Notes under the pieces: generated by a model
What the model saw: only the letters and a program-made list of their open reading frames with translations
Databases searched by the model: none
What the model was told of the DNA's origin: nothing
In this document: positions 1 through 8,146 of the stretch, one piece after another
Layout: every line of letters starts with the position of its first letter
How positions within the stretch are numbered: the first letter of the stretch is position 1
Position numbers and translations under genes: made by a program
DNA from: Streptomyces candidus
GTDB taxonomy: Bacteria; Actinomycetota; Actinomycetes; Streptomycetales; Streptomycetaceae
DNA length: 64,000 nt
Assembly: GCF_014207445.1 (NCBI RefSeq)
Contig: NZ_JACHEM010000001.1
Location: 124,001-188,000, forward strand
Reading direction: 5' to 3'

Positions 1-1
1 G

Positions 2-1600
2 CTGCTCGCGGCCGGGGCCGACCCGGACCGGCCGAGCGGGTCCGGGGGCGACCCGCGGGACGGCGACCTGCCGCTGTGTGCCGCGGCCGTCGGCGGTCAC
101 ACCGAGGTGGTACGGGCCCTGCTCGCCGCGGGCGCGCGGCCGGACCTGCGGGAGGCGTACGGGTTCACCGCGCTGATATGGGCGGCGGGGCGCGGTCATG
201 CCGAAACGGCACGGGCGCTGTTGGAGCACGGCGCAGACCCGGACCTGCCGGGCCCGTCGGGTGAGCCGCCGCTGGTGCTGGCGGCGCGGCGCGGTTCGCC
301 CGCGACGGTTCGGGTGCTGCTGCGGTACCGGGCGGCGGCGCGGCGGGCCGCCCTGGAGGAGGCACGGCAGTGGCTGGAATGTGATGTGGAGCACATGCTG
401 CGGCTCGGGCTGACGCACACGTACGGAGCCCTGGACGGGGACGAGTTCGCCGCGCGGCGGGTCGTCGAGGAGGGCGGAACGACGGTGGTGGTGGAACTGC
501 TGCGGGACGGCCTTCCAGTGGCCGCGGCCGAGCAGCAGACAGGGCATGCGGCCGTGGTCACGCGTCTGGAGTGCGTACTGGGCGTCGAGACGCCGGCCGG
601 GGAGCTCGCCGGGCGGGCGGTGCGGTCGGGCTCGCCGGTGAGCAACGACTGGCGGGAGGCGGTGGCGGTGCTGTGGCAGCGGGCCGACGAGGCGACGCTG
701 CGCGCGGCGGAGGAGTGGTGTGCGGAAAGCTCCACGGCTCTGCACCAAACCTTCGCAGCGGATGTGCTGGCGAGGGCGGCACCGGGGGCTCGGGCGGTGC
801 CGTTGCTGCGGGAGCTGGCGTCCCGGTCCGGCCCCGCCCATCTGACGCGCGCGGCGGTACGCGCGCTGGGCCGTCACGCCGACCCGTCGGCGCTGCCGGA
901 CGTGGTGCGGCACGCCGCGCACCAGGACGGCGAGGTGCGCAGGCGGGTGGCCGAGGCCCTCGGGTGCCTGGTGCCCCGCGCCGGGGACAGCACGGCGGCA
1001 CCGGCGCCCGCCGCGGCGGCACTCCTCGACCTCACCCGGGACGACGACCTCGCGGTGCGCCGGGAGGCCGTGGTCGCGCTGGCACGGACGGCCGACGCCA
1101 CGCAACAGGTCTGCGACGTGCTGGCGGAACAGGTCGGGGCGGAGGCCGAGAAAGGGACGGCCACAGAAGGGGAGGAAGCGGGCCGCCCTGCGGACAGGGC
1201 CGCCGCCGGCCCTGCGGAAGCGGAAGCCGCCGCGCCGACGGGCCACGCCGAAGCGAAGGCCCCACGAGAGGCGGACGGCCACGGACAGCCGGCCGGGCCC
1301 GGTCGGCTGGACGGCGCCGCGGCAACGGTTTCCGGGTGCGGTGGGGTGGCATCCGGTCCGCGCCGCGGTCCGCGGTCCAGCACCACAACGCCCCTTTCCC
1401 CCACCGACCCCGCCTACGCCGAAGCGGCGCGAGGGCTCGCCGTACGGCAGGATCCGCGGGCGGTGGGGGCGTTGCTGCGGGTGCTCGCGGACGGGGCTCC
1501 GGAGGGGCCGGGGCGGGCCGTCGCCGTCGAGGCAGTCGGCTTCGTACGGGACGCGGCCCTCCGGCGTCGACTGGAGTGGACGTCGCCGCGCCTTCGGTAA
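2..1600 (+). CDS. Ankyrin-repeat / HEAT-repeat protein, 5' end outside window
   Basis: The frame is open from the first bases of the window, so the start lies upstream. The first ~110 visible residues are ankyrin repeats (LLAAGADPD, ARALLEHGADPDLPG, RVLLRYRA). A middle part follows, then HEAT-like helical repeats (ALGRHADPSALPDVV, DDDLAVRREAVVALA). Residues around 380-450 are a low-complexity Ala/Glu/Gly linker, followed by one more HEAT-like unit. Both repeat types are protein-binding scaffolds, so a binding or regulatory role is inferred; no catalytic motif is visible. The TAA stop at 1598-1600 lies inside a 40-bp tandem repeat, so the C-terminus may vary between strains. Confidence 0.85.
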   Translation: MLAAGADPDRPSGSGGDPRDGDLPLCAAAVGGHTEVVRALLAAGARPDLREAYGFTALIWAAGRGHAETARALLEHGADPDLPGPSGEPPLVLAARRGSPATVRVLLRYRAAARRAALEEARQWLECDVEHMLRLGLTHTYGALDGDEFAARRVVEEGGTTVVVELLRDGLPVAAAEQQTGHAAVVTRLECVLGVETPAGELAGRAVRSGSPVSNDWREAVAVLWQRADEATLRAAEEWCAESSTALHQTFAADVLARAAPGARAVPLLRELASRSGPAHLTRAAVRALGRHADPSALPDVVRHAAHQDGEVRRRVAEALGCLVPRAGDSTAAPAPAAAALLDLTRDDDLAVRREAVVALARTADATQQVCDVLAEQVGAEAEKGTATEGEEAGRPADRAAAGPAEAEAAAPTGHAEAKAPREADGHGQPAGPGRLDGAAATVSGCGGVASGPRRGPRSSTTTPLSPTDPAYAEAARGLAVRQDPRAVGALLRVLADGAPEGPGRAVAVEAVGFVRDAALRRRLEWTSPRLR

Positions 1601-1680
1601 CACCCGCCGGACGAACGGGACATCGTCGCGCCTTCGGTGACGGCCGCCGGACGAACGGGACATCGCCGCGCCTCTGATGA
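1584..1680. repeat. 40-bp tandem repeat spanning the ankyrin gene stop codon
   Basis: Two near-identical 40-bp units (1584-1623 and 1624-1663) are followed by a partial third. Each carries CGCGCCTTCGGT and GCCGGACGAACGGGACAT. The first unit contains the TAA stop of the upstream gene. Confidence 0.75.
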
Positions 1681-1999
1681 CGCCCCGGAGCGGTCGGCTC
1701 CGAGGCGTGGTCGTCGACGCGGAACAGAGCGTCCGGGGCGGGGCTGTACGGGGGCGAAGCCGCCCGGGGGGCGGTGCGGGACAGGTCCGTCGTCCGGGGC
1801 GGAGCTGTGGCCCTACAGGACGGGGCCACCCAGGGCGGTGCGGTTCCGGACTCGGCCCTGCGGGACGGGGCCGCGTCCGGGGCGGGGCCCTGCGGGACGG
1901 GGCCGCGTCGGGGGCGGGGCCCTGCGGGACGGGCACGGGGCGCCTCTCCGCTCCCGCCACCGCGGCTTGCGCCGCGACGCCTCGACCCCTCGCCCGCCC
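1601..1999. other. GC-rich spacer with decayed minisatellite, no gene
   Basis: About 400 bases without a convincing gene. Besides the 40-bp units it holds degenerate copies of a GC-rich word (TCCGGGGCGGGGCC, GCGGGACGGGGCC) from about 1730 to 1945. Open frames through it are repeat-driven and have no recognisable protein sequence. Confidence 0.6.
1858..1940. repeat. 32-bp tandem repeat
   Basis: Units begin CTGCGGGACGGGGCCGCGTC at 1858 and 1890, with a truncated third copy at 1922. Units 1 and 2 differ by about one base. The 32-bp period is not a multiple of three, which argues against coding. It lies just downstream of the phosphotransferase gene on the opposite strand. Confidence 0.7.
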
Positions 2000-3013
2000 C
2001 TAGAGCACCGCCTCCGCGAAGAGCTCCCGTACCCAGCGGGCCACATCCGCCCCCTCCCCCGGCCCCGCCCCGGCCTCCGGGAACAGCCGCCCCCAACAGC
2101 CGGCCCGGGACACCGCACCGAGCCGGCAGGCCAGGCTCACCGCGCGCCGCAGGTCGGCGGTGCTGTGCCCGTCCCCGGTCCAGGGTTCCAGGTAGGCGTC
2201 GCGCAGCCTGGGCAGCACCTCGGCCCCGTACCGCGCCCTTGCCACCCGCGCGTTGACGAGAAGGCTGCTGAAGGGGTGGCCGACCACCGCGTCTCCCCAG
2301 TCGAAGAACGCGTACCGTCCCGGATGTTCCGCCCCCGGGGCGAAAACCTGTGCCTCGTGCAGGTCGGAGTGGTCGAGGGAATGGGGGATCCCGAACGCCT
2401 CCAGTTCCTCGCACCAGTCGGCGACCCGGTCCTGTCTGCCGAGCAGTTCGCCCTTCTCTTCCGTGCCCAGCACCTGGCTCCCGCCGACGAGCCGCGCGAA
2501 GAGTCCGGGCAGCATCCGGGGGCGTCCGCCCGGCACCCCGAGCGCTTCCGCTTCCTCCGCGTGAGGGATCAACGCGCGCTGCATCGCCGCGTACTGCCGC
2601 AGCGGCTCCTCCCAGGCGCGGGCGTCGACGGCTCCCCCGTTGAGCACGTCGGCGAAGACCGTGCCCCCGTCCGGCCACAGCGCCCAGCCCCGCCCGGTGT
2701 CGACGGCGTACGGCCGCAGCACGTGCTCGGGCACCCAGCGCGCCAGGGCTTCGCCCAGACCTGCTTCGAACGCGGATGCGGGCGGGTTCGCCTTGAACCA
2801 GGCGGCGGCCGTCCCGTCGCCCACCGGGATCCGTACGAGTACGGACCAGGGCCGCACCCGTACGGTACGGGGCCCATGGGGTACCAGTCCGGCGTCCGCC
2901 ACCGCCTGCTCGGCCCAGCCGAGGGCGTCCCGTCGCCAGTCGGGGCGGTCCCAGGGCGTGGCGGTGTGCGCGTAGTTGCCGCGGTCGACGGCCGGATTCG
3001 AGTGCTCGTGCAT
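2000..3013 (-). CDS. Aminoglycoside phosphotransferase (APH)-family protein
   Basis: A 337-residue protein from the ATG at 3013. The C-terminal half carries the APH/choline-kinase fold signature: a catalytic loop like HSDLHEAQVF (Brenner-type HxDxxxxN variant) and a metal-binding DWGDA. The N-terminal part (VGDGTAAAWFKANPP) fits the nucleotide-binding lobe with its lysine. Such Streptomyces proteins phosphorylate small molecules, and the substrate cannot be read from sequence. The ATG was chosen because residues upstream of MHEHSNP run into non-coding or pseudogene sequence. It is a lone gene with no partner in an operon. Confidence 0.75.
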   Translation of the reverse strand: MHEHSNPAVDRGNYAHTATPWDRPDWRRDALGWAEQAVADAGLVPHGPRTVRVRPWSVLVRIPVGDGTAAAWFKANPPASAFEAGLGEALARWVPEHVLRPYAVDTGRGWALWPDGGTVFADVLNGGAVDARAWEEPLRQYAAMQRALIPHAEEAEALGVPGGRPRMLPGLFARLVGGSQVLGTEEKGELLGRQDRVADWCEELEAFGIPHSLDHSDLHEAQVFAPGAEHPGRYAFFDWGDAVVGHPFSSLLVNARVARARYGAEVLPRLRDAYLEPWTGDGHSTADLRRAVSLACRLGAVSRAGCWGRLFPEAGAGPGEGADVARWVRELFAEAVL

Positions 3014-3179
3014 ACGGCCATCACACCACCAGGTGCAACGCGGTCTCCACGCAGTATCCGTCACCCACGCGCGGGCCCGCACCAGCGGCGACACCTTCTC
3101 GGGTGCCATCTCGTCGAAGCCGCCCGCGCCTGATCCGCGACGTCGTCGATCCGCGCCGAGCCCGCGACCGCGAGGTGAA

Positions 3180-3882
3180 GTCGTAGTGGACGCCGCCCTG
3201 ACCCGCCTCGTCGGCGTCCGGCAACCCCCCGGTGCAGACGGGCATGGACTTGGTCTCCGGTCCGCGGCTCGTCTGCGCGACGCCGACGCGGGGAATGCGC
3301 GGGAACGGGTGCGGATCGTCGTCGACGAGGGCGTGCGGGTGGCGTCGTTCGCCCTCGCGTACGGGGCGGCGGGCGTCGCCATGGGAACCCGCTTCCTGCT
3401 CACGTCCGACTCCACCGTCCCGGCCGCCGGTAAGGCGACGTACCTGGCGGCGACCGTCAAGGACATCACCGTCACCACCGCGGTCGACGGGCTGCCGCAC
3501 CGGATGCTGCGCTCGGAGCTCGTCGGCTCGCTGGAGGGGACGGGGCGTGCGGGGGCACTCGTACGGGCGGTGGGCCCGTGCGGCCGGTTCCAGGAAGCTG
3601 TCCGGCATGTCGTGGTCGCACATGGTCCGGGACGGTCTCGCGATGAAGCACGGCAGGGAGTTGACGTGAGGTCAGGTTCTGCTGGCCGCCAACACGCCGA
3701 TGCTGCTGAAGGCTTCGCCGGTCGAGGGCCGCACCGACCTCGGAGTGAGGGCGTCGGGGCAGGTCGGCGGCGTGATCGACCACCTGCCGAGTTGTGCCGC
3801 TCCCGTGACGCACATCATGGCCGCGGCGGACGCGGCGCTGAACCTGCACTCACTGCACCGCACGCCGCCCGCCCCGGGGTGA
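3180..3882 (+). pseudogene. Decayed nitronate monooxygenase (2-nitropropane dioxygenase)
   Basis: Fragments in order match a nitronate monooxygenase but not in one frame. Frame 3 holds LTRLVGVRQP (N-terminus). Frame 1, near 3232, holds VQTGMDLVSGPRLV. Frame 3 then resumes with RERVRIVVDEGVRVASFALA joined directly to YGAAGVAMGTRFLLTSDS. At about 3590 the sequence shifts to frame 1 (RKLSGMSWSHMVRDGLAM), which runs into TGA at 3667-3669 where relatives have Trp. It then continues VLLAANTPMLLK and VEGRTDLGV to a stop at 3880-3882. The family has about 320-360 residues; about 230 are left, so large internal segments are deleted. The FMN enzyme oxidises alkyl nitronates; this copy cannot be functional. 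Confidence 0.8.
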
Positions 3883-3990
3883 GCGCCCGGTGGCCCCGTA
3901 CGGGGAAGCGCCCTGCGGGCCGCCGCGCGGAGGCCGGAACCCCGTGCGTGGCCGCACCCGGGATTCCCTGCGTGGCCTGTCCGGAAAAGG

Positions 3991-4035
3991 GGCTGGGCCC
4001 GGACCTCCGCAGTCGGCGAAGTTCCGGGCCCAGCC
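3991..4035. terminator. Terminator hairpin downstream of DEAD-box gene
   Basis: Perfect 13-bp arms GGCTGGGCCCGGA (3991-4003) and TCCGGGCCCAGCC (4023-4035) enclose a 19-nt loop. It lies between the stops of the convergent nitronate monooxygenase remnant and the helicase. It probably terminates the helicase transcript. Confidence 0.7.
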
Positions 4036-4082
4036 CACGGGTTGACGCAGTGTCAGCCCTTTTCGTTCCTCAGGTCACCCGG

Positions 4083-5762
4083 TCAGGCAGCGGTGCGACG
4101 GCCGCCCTGGCCACCGCCCTGCCGCCGCTGCGAGGACTGGCCCTGGCCGCCTCCGGCACGGGACTGGCCCCCGCCGGTACGCGCCTGGCCGCCACCCGCA
4201 CGGGACTGCCCGCCGCCGGTACGCGCCTGGCCGCCGCCCGTACGGGGCTGGCCACTGCCGGAACCGGCGCGCGCCGGACGCCCGCCCGTTCCCGTACCGC
4301 TGCCACTGCCGCGGGTCCGGCTGCGCGCGCCGCCGCCGGAGCCCGCGGGGCGGCGCTTGGCGGGCTGCTGCTGCACCTGCTGCGGCACCTCCACTACGAC
4401 GGCCACACCGGACGGCTCGCGCGCGCCCGTGAGGGACGCCAGCTCCTCGTCGGTGGACTTGACGCGGGCGGTGCGCGGGTCGATGCCCGCGTCACTCATC
4501 AGCCGGGTCATCTCACGCTTCTCCTCGGGGAGGACGAGCGTGACGACGGATCCGGACTCACCGGCGCGGGCGGTACGGCCGCCGCGGTGCAGGTAGTCCT
4601 TGTGGTCGGTCGGCGGGTCGACGTTCACGACGAGGTCGAGGTCGTCGACGTGGATGCCGCGCGCCGCGACGTTCGTCGCGACGAGCGCGGTGACCTTGCC
4701 GGTCTTGAACTGTTCGAGGGTGCGGTTGCGCTGCGGCTGGGAACGCCCGCCGTGCAGCGCCGCCGCGTACACGCCGGCGGCCAGCAGCCGCTTGGCGAAG
4801 CGGTCGGCGGCGCGCTTGGTGTCCACGAACATGATCACGCGGCCCTCGCGGGCGGCGATGCGCGCCGCGACGGCCTTCTTCTCGGTCTCGTCCATGACGT
4901 AGAGCACGTGGTGCTCCATCGTGGTGACGGCGCCGGCGGAGGGGTCCACCGAGTGCACGACCGGGTCGGTCAGGAACATCTTGACGAGCTTGTCGATGTT
5001 CTTGTCGAGGGTCGCCGAGAACAGCATGCGCTGTCCGTCCGGCTCGACCTGCTTGAGCAGCGCCACGACCTGCGGCATGAAGCCCATGTCGGCCATCTGG
5101 TCGGCCTCGTCGAGGACGGTGATGGCGACCTGGTCGAGCCGGGCGTCGCCCCGCTCGATGAGGTCCTTCAGCCGTCCCGGCGTGGCGACGAGGACCTCGG
5201 CGCCGCGCCGCAGCGCGTTGGCCTGCTTGGTGAGCGACATGCCGCCGACCACCGTGGTCAGCCGCAGGTTGACGGCGGTCGCGTACGGCGTCAGCGCGTC
5301 GGTGACCTGCTGCGCGAGTTCGCGCGTCGGTACGAGGACGAGCGCCAGCGGCGCGTGCGGCTCGGAGCGGCGTCCGGCGGTACGGGCCAGCATCGCCAGC
5401 CCGAAGGCCAGCGTCTTGCCGGAGCCCGTACGGCCGCGGCCCAGGATGTCCCGGCCGGCGAGGGAGTTGGGGAGCGTCGCGCCCTGGATCGGGAACGGCT
5501 CGGTCACCCCCTGCGCGGCGAGCGTCTTGAGGAGTGCGGCGGGCATGTCCAGCGCTTCGAAAGCCTCGACCGACGGCAGCGCGGGGGTGATCGACTCCGG
5601 CAGTGCGAATTCACCCTGGAGCGGCGTGGACCGGCGGGCGGAGCCCTTGCCGGAAGTCTTCGTCGAAGCCTTGCCGCGGCCCCGGGACGGGGCGGCACTC
5701 GACGGTCGGTTGCGCGCCGGACGGCCGGTGCGCTCGGAGGAGGATCGTTCGAAACGGGTCAT
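4083..5762 (-). CDS. DEAD-box ATP-dependent RNA helicase
   Basis: A 559-residue RNA helicase. Motifs in order: Q-motif region PFPIQGATLP (~90-98), Walker A GRTGSGKT (110-117), PTRELA (~145-150), TPGR (~194-197), DEAD (218-221), SAT (249-251), and motif VI HRGGRTARAG in the second RecA domain. The N-terminus (~1-45) is basic and Ser/Arg-rich. The last ~100 residues are a low-complexity tail of alternating GGGQARTGG/GGGQSRAGG units, likely an RNA-binding tail. It lies 147 nt downstream of cspA on the same strand, with a strong hairpin between. Cold-induced RNA remodelling is a plausible inference. Confidence 0.95.
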   Translation of the reverse strand: MTRFERSSSERTGRPARNRPSSAAPSRGRGKASTKTSGKGSARRSTPLQGEFALPESITPALPSVEAFEALDMPAALLKTLAAQGVTEPFPIQGATLPNSLAGRDILGRGRTGSGKTLAFGLAMLARTAGRRSEPHAPLALVLVPTRELAQQVTDALTPYATAVNLRLTTVVGGMSLTKQANALRRGAEVLVATPGRLKDLIERGDARLDQVAITVLDEADQMADMGFMPQVVALLKQVEPDGQRMLFSATLDKNIDKLVKMFLTDPVVHSVDPSAGAVTTMEHHVLYVMDETEKKAVAARIAAREGRVIMFVDTKRAADRFAKRLLAAGVYAAALHGGRSQPQRNRTLEQFKTGKVTALVATNVAARGIHVDDLDLVVNVDPPTDHKDYLHRGGRTARAGESGSVVTLVLPEEKREMTRLMSDAGIDPRTARVKSTDEELASLTGAREPSGVAVVVEVPQQVQQQPAKRRPAGSGGGARSRTRGSGSGTGTGGRPARAGSGSGQPRTGGGQARTGGGQSRAGGGQARTGGGQSRAGGGQGQSSQRRQGGGQGGRRTAA

Positions 5763-5852
5763 GCAGTCATTGCCTTCTTCCTAAAGGACGCCCGAGGGAA
5801 CCGGGCGGGCAGCGGAACACCGTAATTCGGCTCCGCCTGCGAACACAACGCA

Positions 5853-5888
5853 AGCCGGGGCCCGCACCTCTCGGTGCGGGCCCCGGCT
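5853..5888 (-). terminator. Hairpin between cspA and the helicase gene
   Basis: Perfect 16-bp arms (5853-5868 and 5873-5888) enclose a TCTC/GAGA loop. It starts 21 nt after the cspA stop and lies about 90 nt before the helicase start. It could be a full terminator or a leaky one that passes some cspA transcripts into the helicase. Confidence 0.85.
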
Positions 5889-5909
5889 AGGAGGTTCGCG
5901 TCCGGGCGA

Positions 5910-6113
5910 TTAGGCCGGGACGATGTTCTCCGCCTGCGGGCCCTTCTGGCCCTGCGTGACGTCGAAGGAAACCTTCTGGCCTTCCTGGAGCTCACGGAAG
6001 CCCGAGGTGGCGATGTTGGAGTAGTGGGCGAAGACGTCGGCGCCGCCGCCGTCCTGCTCAATGAAGCCGAAGCCCTTTTCCGAGTTGAACCACTTCACGG
6101 TGCCAGTAGCCAT
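5910..6113 (-). CDS. cspA: Cold-shock protein (CspA family)
   Basis: A 67-residue single cold-shock domain, the full family length. It carries the RNP1 motif KGFGFIEQD and the RNP2-like motif DVFAHYS. It opens [17 protein letters not shown], typical of actinobacterial Csp. It binds single-stranded RNA/DNA in the cytoplasm as an RNA chaperone. The start is supported by an AGGAG ribosome site (6121-6125 on the complement) 7 nt upstream. The leader is unusually AT-rich for this genome and carries an inverted repeat. Confidence 0.97.
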   Translation of the reverse strand: MATGTVKWFNSEKGFGFIEQDGGGADVFAHYSNIATSGFRELQEGQKVSFDVTQGQKGPQAENIVPA

Positions 6114-6632
6114 TTTTATTCTCCTAAAACAGGGGCAGAGCCGGAAATCCGCACTTTACGAATTCCTCGTCGCCGCAATGACCCCATCCGGAGAGCCGTA
6201 AAGGCAATGACCGGATAAAACAAATGTGCGCCTGTCGAAGCGTTCTCGTCAGGCGCACATAAAGTTCATGGGTACCAAAACTGCAACTCGGCTACCGTAG
6301 CACGCCACCTCGGGAGGCGCACGGGGGAACATGGATCTTCTTCGGCCACTCGGCTCGCACTCCCCCGGCGCCAGGGGGCGCGGCACCCTTCACATCCGTT
6401 CGATGATCGTCACGTTCGCCTGTCCGCCGCCCTCGCACATGGGCCGTCGGCTGCACCCTGAAACTCGATCTCTCGCTGTGGCTGCGCACGGCACGACCCC
6501 TGCGGGACGCGTGGGGGACACCGGGTGCGTGCCGGGCGCGGGTGGTGGAGGGACGGACGGTCGAGGACCGATGCCGCCCTCCTGTCCGGCCGCCCTTGCC
6601 GCCGCCGTGAGGTGACTTCGTACCCTCGTCGC
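6114..6632. other. AT-rich cspA leader and upstream spacer
   Basis: The first ~180 bases (6114-6295) are the cspA leader or promoter side, low in GC, with AGGAG at 6121-6125. The rest (6300-6632) is ordinary GC-rich spacer ahead of the VOC gene, with no gene I can support. TACGGT on the complement of 6294-6299 is a weak -10 candidate, without a clear -35. Confidence 0.5.
6224..6260 (-). promoter_or_regulatory. Inverted repeat in cspA leader
   Basis: Perfect 11-bp arms ATGTGCGCCTG (6224-6234) and CAGGCGCACAT (6250-6260) flank a 15-nt loop. The repeat lies ~110 nt upstream of the cspA start. If transcribed it folds as a hairpin in the 5' leader, as in temperature-responsive cold-shock leaders. 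It could instead be a DNA operator. Confidence 0.6.
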
Positions 6633-7010
6633 ATGATCGCCAGACTCCAGTGCACCGTCCTCGACTGCCCCGACCCGCAAGAGCTCGGATATTTCTACGC
6701 CGCGCTGACCGGTGGTGACGTCGACCGTCCGGACCCGCAGTGGGCCACCGACGACGACTGGACGACGGTCCACACCCCGGGCGGGCCGGTCCTCGCCTTC
6801 CAGCGCGCCCCCGACTTCCGCCGCCCGCGCTGGCCCGACCCCGACCACCCGCAGCAGTTCCACCTGGACTTCGCGGTGCCGGACCTGGCCACCGCGCACG
6901 CCGAGGTGCTGGCGCTGGGCGCGGAGGTGCTGGACCATGTCGCCTCGGGGCGCTCATGGAACGTGTACGCGGACCCGGCGGGCCATCCGTTCTGCCTGGT
7001 CGGGCACTGA
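6633..7010 (+). CDS. VOC (glyoxalase/bleomycin-resistance-like) family protein
   Basis: 125 residues, one vicinal-oxygen-chelate unit. It opens MIARLQCTVLDCPDPQELG and has the family's two beta-alpha-beta-beta-beta halves (…YFYAALTGG…; …FHLDFAVPDLATAHAEVLALGAEVLD…), ending DPAGHPFCLVGH. Streptomyces carry many such small proteins, acting as dioxygenases, isomerases or drug-binding proteins. The substrate cannot be inferred. The ATG at 6633 is where VOC similarity starts. Confidence 0.85.
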   Translation: MIARLQCTVLDCPDPQELGYFYAALTGGDVDRPDPQWATDDDWTTVHTPGGPVLAFQRAPDFRRPRWPDPDHPQQFHLDFAVPDLATAHAEVLALGAEVLDHVASGRSWNVYADPAGHPFCLVGH

Positions 7011-7162
7011 GTCGCACGCCGGGAACGGAGGCGTCGTCGGTGGTGGCGCGGGAGCGACGGGGCTCCGGCCCACGGGGTGCAACGGCCGAGGGCACGGTGG
7101 CCGCCGGGCAATGTGCGGCAGCTGTGCCGTGACTCCTGCGCTCGTCACGCGTTGGGCAGGGC

Positions 7163-7375
7163 ATGAAGAAACGAAGCATGGCCGCCGTCGCCTCCCTCGC
7201 CGCCGGTTTTGTCGCCGCTATGGTCTCCCCCGCCCCGGGTGCGCACGCCGCCGCGCCCGCCGACCAGCTCGGTTCGCTGCCCGTCTCCGGCGAACTCCTC
7301 GACGAGGTGGCGGACACCGCCACCGACGCCGTTACAGGGGTCGCCTCCCAGGCGGGACCGGCAGCCGGGAAGTAG
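7163..7375 (+). CDS. Small secreted peptide (70 aa)
   Basis: It starts MKKRSMAAVASLAAGFVAAMV, a Sec signal peptide with a basic N-region and hydrophobic core, and a likely cleavage site at AHA-A near residue 29. The mature part is ~40 residues, small and acidic (LGSLPVSGELLDEVADTATD), with no cysteine. Short secreted proteins with an LPV/LP-type segment are common in Streptomyces and largely uncharacterised. It is a stand-alone gene followed by a strong terminator. Confidence 0.7.
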   Translation: MKKRSMAAVASLAAGFVAAMVSPAPGAHAAAPADQLGSLPVSGELLDEVADTATDAVTGVASQAGPAAGK

Positions 7376-7395
7376 CGCGTCGAACGTTCTTGTTC

Positions 7396-7441
7396 CGGCC
7401 GTGCCCCGCACCCAGCGGTATCCGGGTGCGGGGCACGGCCG
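7396..7441. terminator. Bidirectional terminator
   Basis: Perfect 18-bp arms (7396-7413 and 7424-7441, CGGCCGTGCCCCGCACCC and its complement) enclose a 10-nt loop. It sits between the convergent secreted-peptide and HutD-family genes, directly after the peptide's stop codon. Confidence 0.85.
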
Positions 7442-7522
7442 TGCCGCAGTGCGTTCGGGCAGGGCGCGCGGGGCGAGTCGGCGCACGGCTCGCGGCCGGC
7501 TCGCCGACGGCTCGTGCAGCGC

Positions 7523-8146
7523 TCAGACCGGACGCATGCTGATGAGCGCCAGGCGGCCGGCGCATTCCAGCAGTCCGCCCGGATCGGGCCCGGCGTCCCC
7601 GGTGCTGGTGCCGGTGTCCGTGCCGGTGCACAGTACGGCGTCGTACGGCAGCAGGGTGGTCGTGGTTTCGCCCGCGAGCACGGCCGGGCCGTCCAGGGGA
7701 ATCGCGAGGGCGGTGCCCGGCCCGTCGGGCCACCGGCTGCGGTGGCCCCGGGCGACTTCGACGCGGACGGCCAGGCCGCTCGTCCGGTTGTGCATCACGT
7801 TGAGGTTGGCCACCGGGCCGTCGAGGAGCCGGCAGTCGGTGGGCACGTCACCCGGGAAGTGCTGGGGCACGTAGCGGGCGTCGACCATGCGGGACCCGGG
7901 AGTGCCGCCCGCGGCCGGGGTCGTGGTCAGGGCCATGCCCGCGCCCTCGACCATCGTCAGGATGCGGTCCACGCCCGGGAAGACGGAGAACGGGCCGTCG
8001 GTGGCGACCTCCGCCAGACTCACCCGCCACGCGAAGCCGGACCCCGCGGGCCCCGGTGGCCAGGAGGCGATCTCGCGGGTGACGCCGCCGCCGTTCCTCC
8101 ACGGAACGGCGGGGCGGCCGGCGGCGCGCATGATCCGCGTGCTCAC
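7523..8146 (-). CDS. HutD/Ves family protein
   Basis: A 207-residue bicupin-like protein with the HutD N-terminal signature PWRNGGGVTREIA, FAWRVSLAEV and FPGVDRILTMVEG. The family is linked to histidine utilisation in proteobacteria by gene neighbourhood; its biochemical role is unclear. No hut gene is in this window. Its ATG overlaps the stop of the VWA gene by 4 nt (8143-8146), so the two are translationally coupled. The partner gene suggests a role other than histidine catabolism here. Confidence 0.85.
   Translation of the reverse strand: MSTRIMRAAGRPAVPWRNGGGVTREIASWPPGPAGSGFAWRVSLAEVATDGPFSVFPGVDRILTMVEGAGMALTTTPAAGGTPGSRMVDARYVPQHFPGDVPTDCRLLDGPVANLNVMHNRTSGLAVRVEVARGHRSRWPDGPGTALAIPLDGPAVLAGETTTTLLPYDAVLCTGTDTGTSTGDAGPDPGGLLECAGRLALISMRPV

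Noticed and set aside
1858..1940. Insertion-sequence end or attachment site
   Set aside because: It is a simple tandem array with no transposase, target duplication or tRNA nearby.
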